From: Yeosuana aromativorans
GTDB taxonomy: Bacteria > Bacteroidota > Bacteroidia > Flavobacteriales > Flavobacteriaceae
Reading direction: 5' to 3'
DNA length: 64,000 bases
Assembly: GCF_014646655.1 (NCBI RefSeq)
Contig: NZ_BMNR01000001.1
Location: 407,382 to 471,381, forward strand
In this document: piece after piece, positions 15,927-23,175 of the stretch
Layout: every line of letters begins with the position of its first letter
Position numbering within the stretch: position 1 is the stretch's first letter
Position numbers and translations under genes: made by a program
Notes under the pieces: generated by a model
What the model was told of the DNA's origin: nothing
Database searches by the model: none
The model's input: the letters and a program-made list of their open reading frames with translations, nothing else

Positions 15927-18677
15927 TTAATCTTCCCTATAAGCCTTGGGCGACTTATTGTATTTGTTTTTGAAACTTGTGGAAAAATAATTTGGAGAAG
16001 AAAAACCAGTGGAATAGGCTATTTCTGATATGGTTAATAACGATTCTTGGAGCAAGGCTTTGGCTTTTTCCAATCGTATATTTTGAATGTAGTCACTAAT
16101 GTTAACACCTAGTATGGCCTTCATCTTTCTGTAAAGTTGAATTCTTGAAATATCTAAACTGCTGGCCAATTGCTCTACCGAAAACTTTGAATTGTCTAAA
16201 TTTTGAGCTATTAGCTCATTAACTTTTAAAATAAACTCCTGCTCAAATTGGCCAAAACCTTCTGGAGCATCAATGGTATGCACATTATTAATGTAATAAT
16301 AACGCAGCTTCTCTCTATTGTATAATAAGGTTTTAACAGATTGTGATAGAATAGCAAAACTGAAAGGTTTTGTCAAGTAAAGATCCGTGCCAGATTCCAA
16401 GCCTTTAATATAAGATTCTTTATTGTTTAGTGCCGTGAGTATGATATTGGGGATATGTGATGTTCTAAGGTCTGATTTTAAGGTTTTACAGATCTCAAAA
16501 CCACTTTTGCCAGGCAAATTAACATCACAGATAATGATGTCTGGAATAAACTCGAAAGCCATTTCAATACCATTACTACCATCAGAAACATATACAGTAT
16601 AATCTGTTGAGAACTTACCTTTTAAGTATTTTACCAAATCTGGGTTATCCTCAATTATTAAAATAGAATAGCGTTCATCATCTTGTAATATAGGTTTTTC
16701 GCTAAAGGAGTCATCTTCGTAATCCTCTACTTCCAAATCTGTAATAGACTGGTCAATAATGTCTGGTTCAAAAATAATTTCATCAGAATTTAAATGGACA
16801 TGGTCTTTGTATAGTGTAATGATAAATTCGGCACCATGTTTTGAAATCACTTCAATAGTTCCCTTGTGCAACTCAACAAACTCTTTTGAAAGATGCAGCC
16901 CTATCCCAGAACTGGATTTATTATTGTTTGATCCTTGGAAAAATGCCTTGAACACATCCTGCAACTCTTGTTTTGGTATGCCAATTCCTGAGTCCTTGAA
17001 ATGGATTTTAACAAAATTGGTGTTGGGATCATCAATAATTTCAATGCTTATAGTACCGTTATTGGGAGTAAATTTAAAAGCGTTTGAAAGTAAATTAAAA
17101 TACACTTTGTCCATTAAATTCCTATCCAAATAAATTGATAAATCTTCATTGTTTGAATGAATGGAGAATTTAATATGCCGCTTTTGGGCCTCGCGCTCAA
17201 AATCCTTGAAAATCCTTTTCGAAAACTGAAATAAATTGGTTTTAGATGCCTTTAAATTAAATTTGCGGTCTTCAATCTTTCTAAAATCCAGTAATTGATT
17301 GATCAATCTCAATAATCGTTTGGAGTTATTAAAAATCAGATTTACTTCATTCAATAGCTTATTATCACGAATTACCTTGTTTTCTGTTAAAGATTCTATT
17401 GATGATAAAATGAGTGTTATAGGTGTTTTAAATTCATGTGACAAACCCGTAAAGAAGTTAACTTTGGCATCGTTACTGATTTTAACCTCCTCGGCTATTT
17501 TTTTAATTTGGTTTCGCTGAATGGTGATCTTTTTATTTCGCAACTCCAGTTCCCGCTTTTTCTTTCTAATGTTGTATCCTGAATAAATACTGTAAGCTCC
17601 TAAAAGAACACTTAATATCAATAATACCAAAAGTAATTTTAAAGTGTTTTTTTGTGTAGTAAATGTTTTTTCTTGCTGTCTTATTTTTACTTGTTGACGT
17701 TCAATGTCGCGCTGATGCTGATTGATTTTGTCAAATTGATTGCTCATAATGTCAGCATTACGAGAATCTATGACGATGGTACTCAATATGTTATTTTTGG
17801 GAACTGGCTCGCCATTTAATATTTTTAAAGCTAATCTAATGGCCTCATCACCTCCTGTTGGATATAAAATGGTAGCCAATAATTTTTTATCCTTAACTAA
17901 TTGAATACCTCCATTGGGACCATTTAACCCATCCACTCCAATAATTTTGATTTGGTTGTGAAGTTTCTTTTCCTTGGTTACTTCGTAAGCTCCCAAAGCC
18001 ATTCTGTCATTATGAGCAAATATATAATCCACGTCTTTTATACTGTCAAGTACATGGCGTAACTGATCCTTAATTGAATAACTCTCCCAATTTCCTTCAA
18101 TGGTTTTAACAACTTTTAAATTAGGGGTTGTGTCAACAATATCGTTAAAACCCGAACTGCGTTCAAAAGCAGGCGAAGAGCCTTTAAGTCCCTTGATTTC
18201 TATAACCCGTTTAGGGCTGGTTGTTAATGATGCCAAGTAATTGGCTGCATTAGTGCCCACTTGATAATTATCGCCCCCCAAATAAGCCGTATAATTATCT
18301 CCATCTATTTTTCTGTCTACAACCAAAACGGGTATGCCTTTTTTAAAAGCTTTTTCAACAACAGGAGTAATAGGTTTAGATTTTATAGGAGATACAATCA
18401 ATATGTCTACAGGTTCAGAAATGAGTTGCTCAATATCTTTTATCTGTTCATCAATATTGTCTTTGCTATCCAAAATTTGAAGGTCAACATCCGGATAAAA
18501 CCCGGTTTGGATTTCCATAGCTTCATTCATTGATTTTCTCCATTCGTCATTAAAACCTGTTTGAGAAAACCCAATAGTATATTTTTTGTTTTTAGAATCA
18601 TTTGAACATCCAAAAACCAAAATTAAGCTTATGAGAATTATGTCCTTTAAAAAATAGCCTTTGCGACAATTTATCAT
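15927..18677 (-). CDS. Hybrid two-component system regulator with periplasmic sugar-binding sensor (BT1754-like)
   Basis: A protein of 916 residues from the chosen start. Order: lipoprotein-like signal (VFGC, Cys24); type 1 periplasmic-binding-protein domain (about 33-308, TIGFSQTGFNDEWR, ILIVSPIKSKPITP, HNDRMALGAYEV); one transmembrane helix (about 346-367); coiled linker; histidine kinase with GLSHEFKTP (His414) and ATP-binding DSGIGIP and SSGIGL; receiver with phospho-acceptor Asp718 in CDVNLPG; AraC-type helix-turn-helix at the C-terminus. Such regulators bind a free sugar (fructose in the Bacteroides fructan locus) and activate the PUL. The open frame extends to 18848, but that extension runs through terminator hairpins, so the ATG at 18677 (or 18686) before the hydrophobic signal is preferred. 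Confidence 0.93.
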   Translation of the reverse strand: MINCRKGYFLKDIILISLILVFGCSNDSKNKKYTIGFSQTGFNDEWRKSMNEAMEIQTGFYPDVDLQILDSKDNIDEQIKDIEQLISEPVDILIVSPIKSKPITPVVEKAFKKGIPVLVVDRKIDGDNYTAYLGGDNYQVGTNAANYLASLTTSPKRVIEIKGLKGSSPAFERSSGFNDIVDTTPNLKVVKTIEGNWESYSIKDQLRHVLDSIKDVDYIFAHNDRMALGAYEVTKEKKLHNQIKIIGVDGLNGPNGGIQLVKDKKLLATILYPTGGDEAIRLALKILNGEPVPKNNILSTIVIDSRNADIMSNQFDKINQHQRDIERQQVKIRQQEKTFTTQKNTLKLLLVLLILSVLLGAYSIYSGYNIRKKKRELELRNKKITIQRNQIKKIAEEVKISNDAKVNFFTGLSHEFKTPITLILSSIESLTENKVIRDNKLLNEVNLIFNNSKRLLRLINQLLDFRKIEDRKFNLKASKTNLFQFSKRIFKDFEREAQKRHIKFSIHSNNEDLSIYLDRNLMDKVYFNLLSNAFKFTPNNGTISIEIIDDPNTNFVKIHFKDSGIGIPKQELQDVFKAFFQGSNNNKSSSGIGLHLSKEFVELHKGTIEVISKHGAEFIITLYKDHVHLNSDEIIFEPDIIDQSITDLEVEDYEDDSFSEKPILQDDERYSILIIEDNPDLVKYLKGKFSTDYTVYVSDGSNGIEMAFEFIPDIIICDVNLPGKSGFEICKTLKSDLRTSHIPNIILTALNNKESYIKGLESGTDLYLTKPFSFAILSQSVKTLLYNREKLRYYYINNVHTIDAPEGFGQFEQEFILKVNELIAQNLDNSKFSVEQLASSLDISRIQLYRKMKAILGVNISDYIQNIRLEKAKALLQESLLTISEIAYSTGFSSPNYFSTSFKNKYNKSPKAYRED

Positions 18678-18764
18678 TTCATACATTAATTGACAGATTT
18701 CTAAAGTAGAAATTTTTAAATGAATTTTAAGTTTTTGAGTCGCATATTTTAAAAAAAGGAAATA

Positions 18765-18801
18765 CAAAAAAGCCTCTATCTTCTTGAAGATAAAAGCTTT
18801 T
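18765..18801 (-). terminator. Terminator 1 of the tandem set
   Basis: On the minus strand a 13-bp stem AAGCTTTTATCTT / AAGATAGAGGCTT with two G-U pairs is followed by TTTTTT. On the plus strand the same positions would be C-A mismatches, so the hairpin is specific for minus-strand transcripts. Confidence 0.8.
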
Positions 18802-18841
18802 GTACAGAACATTGACCTATTATCGAACCAAATATTGAATT
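18802..18841. repeat. 41-bp unit, copy 1
   Basis: The segment from GTACAGAACATTGAC to ATATTGAATTT matches 18913-18954 at nearly every position (changes at three places and one inserted A). On the minus strand each copy sits directly upstream of a terminator. Confidence 0.85.
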
Positions 18842-18869
18842 TATTCAAAAGTTTGATGGATGATTTTTA

Positions 18870-18906
18870 AAAACAAAAAAACCTCCAACCAAAAAAGGTT
18901 GAAGGT
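18870..18906 (-). terminator. Terminator 2 of the tandem set, identical to the tRNA-Leu terminator
   Basis: On the minus strand the stem AACCTTCAACC / GGTTGGAGGTT (11 bp, one G-U pair) is followed by TTTTTTT. The hairpin is base-for-base the same as the one after tRNA-Leu at 32609-32640. Confidence 0.85.
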
Positions 18907-18920
18907 TCTACAGTACTGAA
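18877..18920. repeat. 44-bp direct repeat, left copy (att-like)
   Basis: An exact 44-bp match to 32609-32652 in the same orientation. It comprises a terminator and the last seven bases of tRNA-Leu (TACTGAA on the plus strand). Identity stops exactly after that, where the right copy continues into the tRNA body and this copy continues into the 41-bp unit. Confidence 0.9.
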
Positions 18921-18954
18921 CATTGACTTATTATCGAACCAAAATATTGAATTC
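18913..18954. repeat. 41-bp unit, copy 2
   Basis: Second copy of the unit at 18802-18841, here as GTACTGAACATTGAC to ATATTGAATTC. Its first eight bases overlap the 44-bp repeat, so it marks the junction between the repeat and locus-specific DNA. Confidence 0.85.
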
Positions 18955-18979
18955 TTTAAATATATAAGTAACTTTTTTG

Positions 18980-19011
18980 AAAACAAAAAACATCCAACCC
19001 AAAGGGTTGAG
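18980..19011 (-). terminator. Terminator 3, directly after the GH35-like gene
   Basis: On the minus strand CAACCC-TTT-GGGTTG is followed by GATGTTTTTTG. It lies about 25 nt past the stop at 19036 and is the natural end of the second PUL transcript. Confidence 0.8.
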
Positions 19012-19035
19012 CTATAGAATCACTTCTATCAATAG

Positions 19036-20688
19036 CTATCTCTCATAAGTAATTACCTTGTAGATTCCTGGAGTAATGGTTTTTTGCATTTTTGAAGGGG
19101 AATACGCATCCGGATCGCCTTCTTTTTTATTGATCTGGTCAATACCTTTACTGCTTTCAAATAGTCTTCCAAAGACCCTTAACCTAGAATTGTGGAAGGT
19201 TTCATCACCGTTCAGCATGCGGGTTGTTACCCAAGCACCATTTTCAAACCGTCCCTCAAATACTTGTCCTATATAAGCTGTAGTATCCCTTTTTTCTGAA
19301 TAGAAATATACGGATAAGTTCATTCCAATAATCAAAAATTCATTGGCATCCGTTTGAATGACAATGCCAAAAGATGGCTCATTGGGTTTTTCGTACATCA
19401 CTTTAATTTTGTAATCGCCCATATACAAGTCCTCATAGGTTTCATTGCCTTCTTTAAGCACTGCTTTCATGTTGCCAGTTCCCTGATATTTTAAAATGTA
19501 ATGTTGAATTTCATTCAATACACCATAGGCTTTTTTGAACACAAAATCATCACTGGCATCTTCAATGCCGAAAGGCGAAAAACAAATCGCATCGTGCGCC
19601 CCAAAAGCATAATAAGCCCGACCCATTTGTGCGGTTGATTCTGGGATTAACAAAGGATTATCGTCCCTATGGTACCTAGCCACAATCTCCTTGAAGTTGG
19701 GCAAATAAATGTCTGGTGATTGAACATCGATATTGGGCGCGGCCGCTTTCCAGATATCCATGACTCTTGAAACGGGACCGCCATTAGGATAAACTCCCGG
19801 TAAATCGTCTGGTTTCTGTACAATCCAAGCATTGACCATCATGGGCAAATTGTATTGCCCCCGGCCCGATTTTGCCACAAAATTAATGTACGTTGCATAT
19901 TGCCAAGTGGTGAAAAAGGCTTTGGCTTCGGGCGTATCTCCAAAAATTTCTTTCCATGTTCCTGAAGTTTTAAAGTTTGACTTAGACCAAGCATTACTAA
20001 CATAAGTGTCTAATTGTTTTTTGTTTTCCTTTAAATAAGTCATTAATGCTTTAGGAACTTCTTTTTCAAATAAATCAAGTGCAACTTTATTATAATCGAT
20101 GTCTTGGAACATGCCCACCTCATTTTCTGGTTGCATTAAAATAACGGTTTGGTCTGTGTCATATTCCTTAATATGTTTCATTAATTGCGTAAACGCTTTA
20201 GCATCGGCTATTTTGGTAGCTTCACAAAAAGGCGACAAAGTTTCTATTGCTTTGCCTTCTTTAGTTTTTACCCTAAAAAAACGCTTGGTGTCTTTTTTAA
20301 CCCACATTGGCGCATAACTAGATTCGCCATTTTTCCAACTGGCAAACCAAAGCAAACAGACTTTTAAATGATTCTCTTTGGCATTATCAATAATGGCATT
20401 AACTAATGTATAATCGAAAACACCTTCTTTGGGTTCAAATTGTTCCCAAGCAACCGATACAAAAACTGTGTTAAGATTCATGGCCTTCAATTTGGGAAAC
20501 AATGGCTTCATATATTCTGTAGTTGAAGCAGAGGAGTTGTGCAATTCACCAGCAATCATTAAATAAGGTTGACCGTTCACCACAAGTTGGGTTGCCCTAC
20601 CGTGTTTTGTAAGATAGGGCACCTTGCTTTGAGCAAACATTTGAAAGGATACTAATAAAAACAGGAATAGAACTTTTGCAATTTTCAT
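19036..20688 (-). CDS. GH35-like / DUF5597 beta-galactosidase-type glycosidase, secreted
   Basis: A protein of 550 residues with a signal peptide (1-20, ending MFAQ). It starts the (beta/alpha)8 barrel with the GH35-like segment LVVNGQPYLMIAGELHNSS (about 35-53), followed by LNTVFVSVAWEQFEPKEG. The clan A acid/base is probably Glu190 in QPENEVG and the nucleophile Glu350 in LLIPES. The C-terminal part (about 400-550) fits the DUF5597 domain found in this subgroup. It is likely an exo-acting beta-galactosidase or related beta-glycosidase in the periplasm. It is the last gene of the second locus, 78 bp after the T9SS protein with a hairpin between. The exact linkage cut cannot be read from sequence. 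Confidence 0.82.
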   Translation of the reverse strand: MKIAKVLFLFLLVSFQMFAQSKVPYLTKHGRATQLVVNGQPYLMIAGELHNSSASTTEYMKPLFPKLKAMNLNTVFVSVAWEQFEPKEGVFDYTLVNAIIDNAKENHLKVCLLWFASWKNGESSYAPMWVKKDTKRFFRVKTKEGKAIETLSPFCEATKIADAKAFTQLMKHIKEYDTDQTVILMQPENEVGMFQDIDYNKVALDLFEKEVPKALMTYLKENKKQLDTYVSNAWSKSNFKTSGTWKEIFGDTPEAKAFFTTWQYATYINFVAKSGRGQYNLPMMVNAWIVQKPDDLPGVYPNGGPVSRVMDIWKAAAPNIDVQSPDIYLPNFKEIVARYHRDDNPLLIPESTAQMGRAYYAFGAHDAICFSPFGIEDASDDFVFKKAYGVLNEIQHYILKYQGTGNMKAVLKEGNETYEDLYMGDYKIKVMYEKPNEPSFGIVIQTDANEFLIIGMNLSVYFYSEKRDTTAYIGQVFEGRFENGAWVTTRMLNGDETFHNSRLRVFGRLFESSKGIDQINKKEGDPDAYSPSKMQKTITPGIYKVITYER

Positions 20689-20711
20689 GATATATAATTT
20701 GATGGAATTTT

Positions 20712-20750
20712 AAAAATAAAGCCCATTTTAAATCAATGGGCCTTATTTTA
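20712..20750 (-). terminator. Hairpin terminator between the T9SS gene and the GH35-like gene
   Basis: Stem GCCCATT / AATGGGC with flanking AAAATAAA and TTATTTT, so it can act on both strands. It may end or attenuate transcription before the GH35-like gene. Confidence 0.65.
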
Positions 20751-20766
20751 AGTGGTACTATAAAAA

Positions 20767-21948
20767 TTAATTGAATATTATTTTTTTAACACCATAGACA
20801 TTGTCTTTATTTATCTGCAAAATATAAACACCTGTATTGTTAACTGCTTTTGAAGATTTGGTTCCGCGTATGGTTTCTTTCATTATCAGTCTGCCTTGAA
20901 TATCAAAAACATGTAGCTTTGTACCCATTTGATTTTTGGCAAAATTAATCCTGCCAGAAGCGTCAAAAAACACCCTTTCATTAAGTGGTTCGTAAGATTT
21001 CATACCCAACACCGATTGATTGGCAACATAAACATTATCCAAATAGATTATGGATGAACTGTTTCCTGCAGGCATGAATATAATCTTGTTGATCTCATTG
21101 CCCACGTGGCTGCTCAAATCAATACTGTATTCAGCCCACCCTGTGGTTGAGGCGGCATCATAGGTCAAATTGCCTCCCCATTGCCATGTACCGGAACTGC
21201 TTGTGTATTCAAACTGTAGTTGGCCCGGACCCACATTGCTGGGATTGTAGATTGAAAAATAAATCTTGTCACCGATCGATGGCGTGAAAGTTGGAAAATA
21301 TTGTATTTGGCTCCAATTAGATGGCCCTGTTGCCGCACTATTGGTACTGCCATTTACACTATCGGGGTTGGGGTTGGACACTTCAGAACCATCGGCAAAC
21401 CAAATCCCTGAAGAAGTCGATTCGTTGTAAATATAATTGGTTTGCGATACGTTCAATGATTGAGAACTAAAATATACATTATCCAAATAGACTATGGCAG
21501 AACTGTTTCCTGCAGGCATGAAAATAATCTTGTTGATCTCATTGCCCACATGACTGCTCAAATCAATACTGTATTCAGCCCAACCTGTGGTTGAGGCCGC
21601 ATCATAGGTCAAGTTGCCTCCCCATTGCCATGTACCGGAACTGCTTGTGTATTCAAACTGTAGTTGGCCCGGACCCACATTGCTGGGATTGTAGATTGAA
21701 AAATAAATCTTGTCACCGATCGATGGCGTGAAAGTTGGAAAATACTGTATTTGGCTCCAATTGGACGGCCCTGTTGCGGCACTTTTGGTACTACCGTTTA
21801 CACTGTCGGGGTTGGGGTTGGACACTTCAGAACCATCGGCAAACCAAATCCCTGAAGAAGTCGATTCGTTGTAAACGATTGTTTGGGACTGTATCGCCGA
21901 GGATAGTATCATGGCGAATAAAAAGAGAAACGTAATTTTAGATTTCAT
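20767..21948 (-). CDS. T9SS-secreted protein with two nearly identical CBM-like domains
   Basis: A protein of 393 residues. After a signal peptide (about 1-22) come two copies of one domain, residues 26-158 and 174-306, differing at only about three positions. Each starts YNESTSSGIWFADGSEV and ends IIFMPAGNSS..YLDNVY, a jelly-roll layout like carbohydrate-binding or galactose-binding domains, with several exposed Trp and Tyr residues. The last 75 residues are a T9SS sorting domain (LHVFDIQGRLIM, GVYILQI, VKKIIFN). It has no visible catalytic domain, so it is probably a surface or released glycan-binding protein. It sits between the PKD lipoprotein and the GH35-like enzyme in the second locus. 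Confidence 0.85.
   Translation of the reverse strand: MKSKITFLFLFAMILSSAIQSQTIVYNESTSSGIWFADGSEVSNPNPDSVNGSTKSAATGPSNWSQIQYFPTFTPSIGDKIYFSIYNPSNVGPGQLQFEYTSSSGTWQWGGNLTYDAASTTGWAEYSIDLSSHVGNEINKIIFMPAGNSSAIVYLDNVYFSSQSLNVSQTNYIYNESTSSGIWFADGSEVSNPNPDSVNGSTNSAATGPSNWSQIQYFPTFTPSIGDKIYFSIYNPSNVGPGQLQFEYTSSSGTWQWGGNLTYDAASTTGWAEYSIDLSSHVGNEINKIIFMPAGNSSSIIYLDNVYVANQSVLGMKSYEPLNERVFFDASGRINFAKNQMGTKLHVFDIQGRLIMKETIRGTKSSKAVNNTGVYILQINKDNVYGVKKIIFN
21030..21429. repeat. Tandem 444-bp-period duplication, copy encoding domain 2
   Basis: Coding DNA for residues 174-306 of the T9SS protein; it matches 21474-21873 with only scattered, mostly silent changes, pointing to a recent duplication or gene conversion. 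Confidence 0.9.
21474..21873. repeat. Tandem 444-bp-period duplication, copy encoding domain 1
   Basis: Coding DNA for residues 26-158 of the T9SS protein; the partner copy is at 21030-21429. The linker between copies (about 15 codons) is not repeated. Confidence 0.9.
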
Positions 21949-22065
21949 AATTTAAAGATTAAGATTAGACAATTATTTAGCTTCATTTTTTAGACTTAGT
22001 ATGTAAAGCCTCTATCAAATAATTATTATCATTTGATTATCAGGTATTTATATTTTTTTAATTAA

Positions 22066-23169
22066 TTATTGTGATTCCTTAAGAGAAATTTCATCAATAT
22101 AAATGGTGCCAGCTCCCGGTTGAATGAACTTGAACTGAACCCAAGCATTATTGGCTTTCCCCTCGGAGTAAATTTGCGTAAGATCGCCCGTTTGAAACGT
22201 GATGGTTTTAAAAGACCAATCACCGGTAACTTCCCTAATGGGACTGTACCACGCAAAATTGTGCCAGGACTGCTCATCACTTTGATTGGTCAGTTCTGCA
22301 GCGGTAACTTGGGTAAAATCATCGCTCTTTATCCAAAAGCTCAATTCATAGGTTTTGTTGCTTTCCAGAACGGCATTGGGGAACCCGGTGATCCCTTTGG
22401 TAAACAACTGGGATTCCACATTGGCGGCATTGATGACAATTTTAGCATAACCATCGGTCCCCAGGGCACCCCCACCGGGCGTATTTTCAACACTGAACAC
22501 CATGGCATCGGTGCCATTTGAAACCCATGATTCCCAAACATCTGTCGCTGTTTCAGACGCTTCAAAACCAAATACAGACCGCACGAACTGCTCGGTTCCT
22601 ACTTGAACATTAATGGTTTGGGTGTCAACCATCCCGTTTAGAAAGGTGACCTCCAAAGTACAGGCTACGGGGCCTTCTTGTGAAAATGTCACATTAACGT
22701 CTTGATTGGTAGAAGTAGCGGGCGTTCCGCCTGGAAATGTCCAAACCCTGGATGCCACACTTTTTGAGTTATCTGTAAATACAATAGGGCTTCCTGCATC
22801 GGTTTGGTAAGCGCTCACCTCATAATTTATCAGTCCACTGCCCACTTGAACATATAGTTCCTTGGATTGTGTGATTCCATCTGAAAAGGTATTCTCGATG
22901 GTACAGGTAATCAAGCCCACCTCTGAAAAACCAACACTAACTTCTTTGTCCGTAGATGAAGCAGGTGTTCCACCAGGAAATGTCCATTTTCTTGAAACAA
23001 CACCCGATGAATAATCTGTAAACAAAACAGGTTGTCCCAAATTGGTTTGTGTTGAACTCACATCGGGATCAAAAACAATCTCATCTTGATAGATATGATT
23101 TTCAACACAGCCTAAGAACAACAAAGCAAATGCTGGTAAAAAGGATAAAATTTTTGTTTTCATTATCAT
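22066..23169 (-). CDS. PKD-domain surface glycan-binding lipoprotein (SusE/F-position)
   Basis: A protein of 367 residues; ATG codons at 23169 and 23163 are both possible, and the second gives the cleaner signal MKTKILSF...LFLGC. Two PKD domains follow (about 40-112 and 115-193), each with the WTFPGGTPASST/ATST motif. Residues about 200-367 form a CBM4/16-like beta-sandwich (GTDGYAKIVI, KTYELSFWIKSDD, GTIYIDEISL). With no catalytic domain and a place after the SusD and GH144-like genes, it is best read as a surface glycan-binding protein. It starts 6 bp after the preceding stop codon, so it is tightly coupled. Confidence 0.85.
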   Translation of the reverse strand: MIMKTKILSFLPAFALLFLGCVENHIYQDEIVFDPDVSSTQTNLGQPVLFTDYSSGVVSRKWTFPGGTPASSTDKEVSVGFSEVGLITCTIENTFSDGITQSKELYVQVGSGLINYEVSAYQTDAGSPIVFTDNSKSVASRVWTFPGGTPATSTNQDVNVTFSQEGPVACTLEVTFLNGMVDTQTINVQVGTEQFVRSVFGFEASETATDVWESWVSNGTDAMVFSVENTPGGGALGTDGYAKIVINAANVESQLFTKGITGFPNAVLESNKTYELSFWIKSDDFTQVTAAELTNQSDEQSWHNFAWYSPIREVTGDWSFKTITFQTGDLTQIYSEGKANNAWVQFKFIQPGAGTIYIDEISLKESQ

Positions 23170-23175
23170 AATTTT

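Larger units (their letters stand above)
18678..19035 (-). other. Intergenic region with tandem terminators and repeats
   Basis: A 358-bp stretch between the GH35-like gene and the hybrid regulator. It holds three minus-strand terminators, two copies of a 41-bp unit, and one copy of a 44-bp repeat that also occurs at tRNA-Leu; these are listed separately. No gene is seen, although an open frame in phase with the regulator crosses it. Confidence 0.7.

Noticed and set aside
16759-17133. Plus-strand open frame opposite the hybrid regulator kinase domain
   Set aside because: It mirrors the conserved ATP-binding region on the other strand; no domain, promoter or start context.
18678-18848. N-terminal extension of the hybrid regulator frame by 57 codons
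   Set aside because: The extension is made of terminator and 41-bp repeat sequence, and only a start at 18677 or 18686 places the lipoprotein signal at the N-terminus.
22120-22571. Open frames on both strands over the PKD lipoprotein gene
   Set aside because: Overlap a gene with a lipoprotein signal and two clear PKD domains; composition looks like frame shadows.
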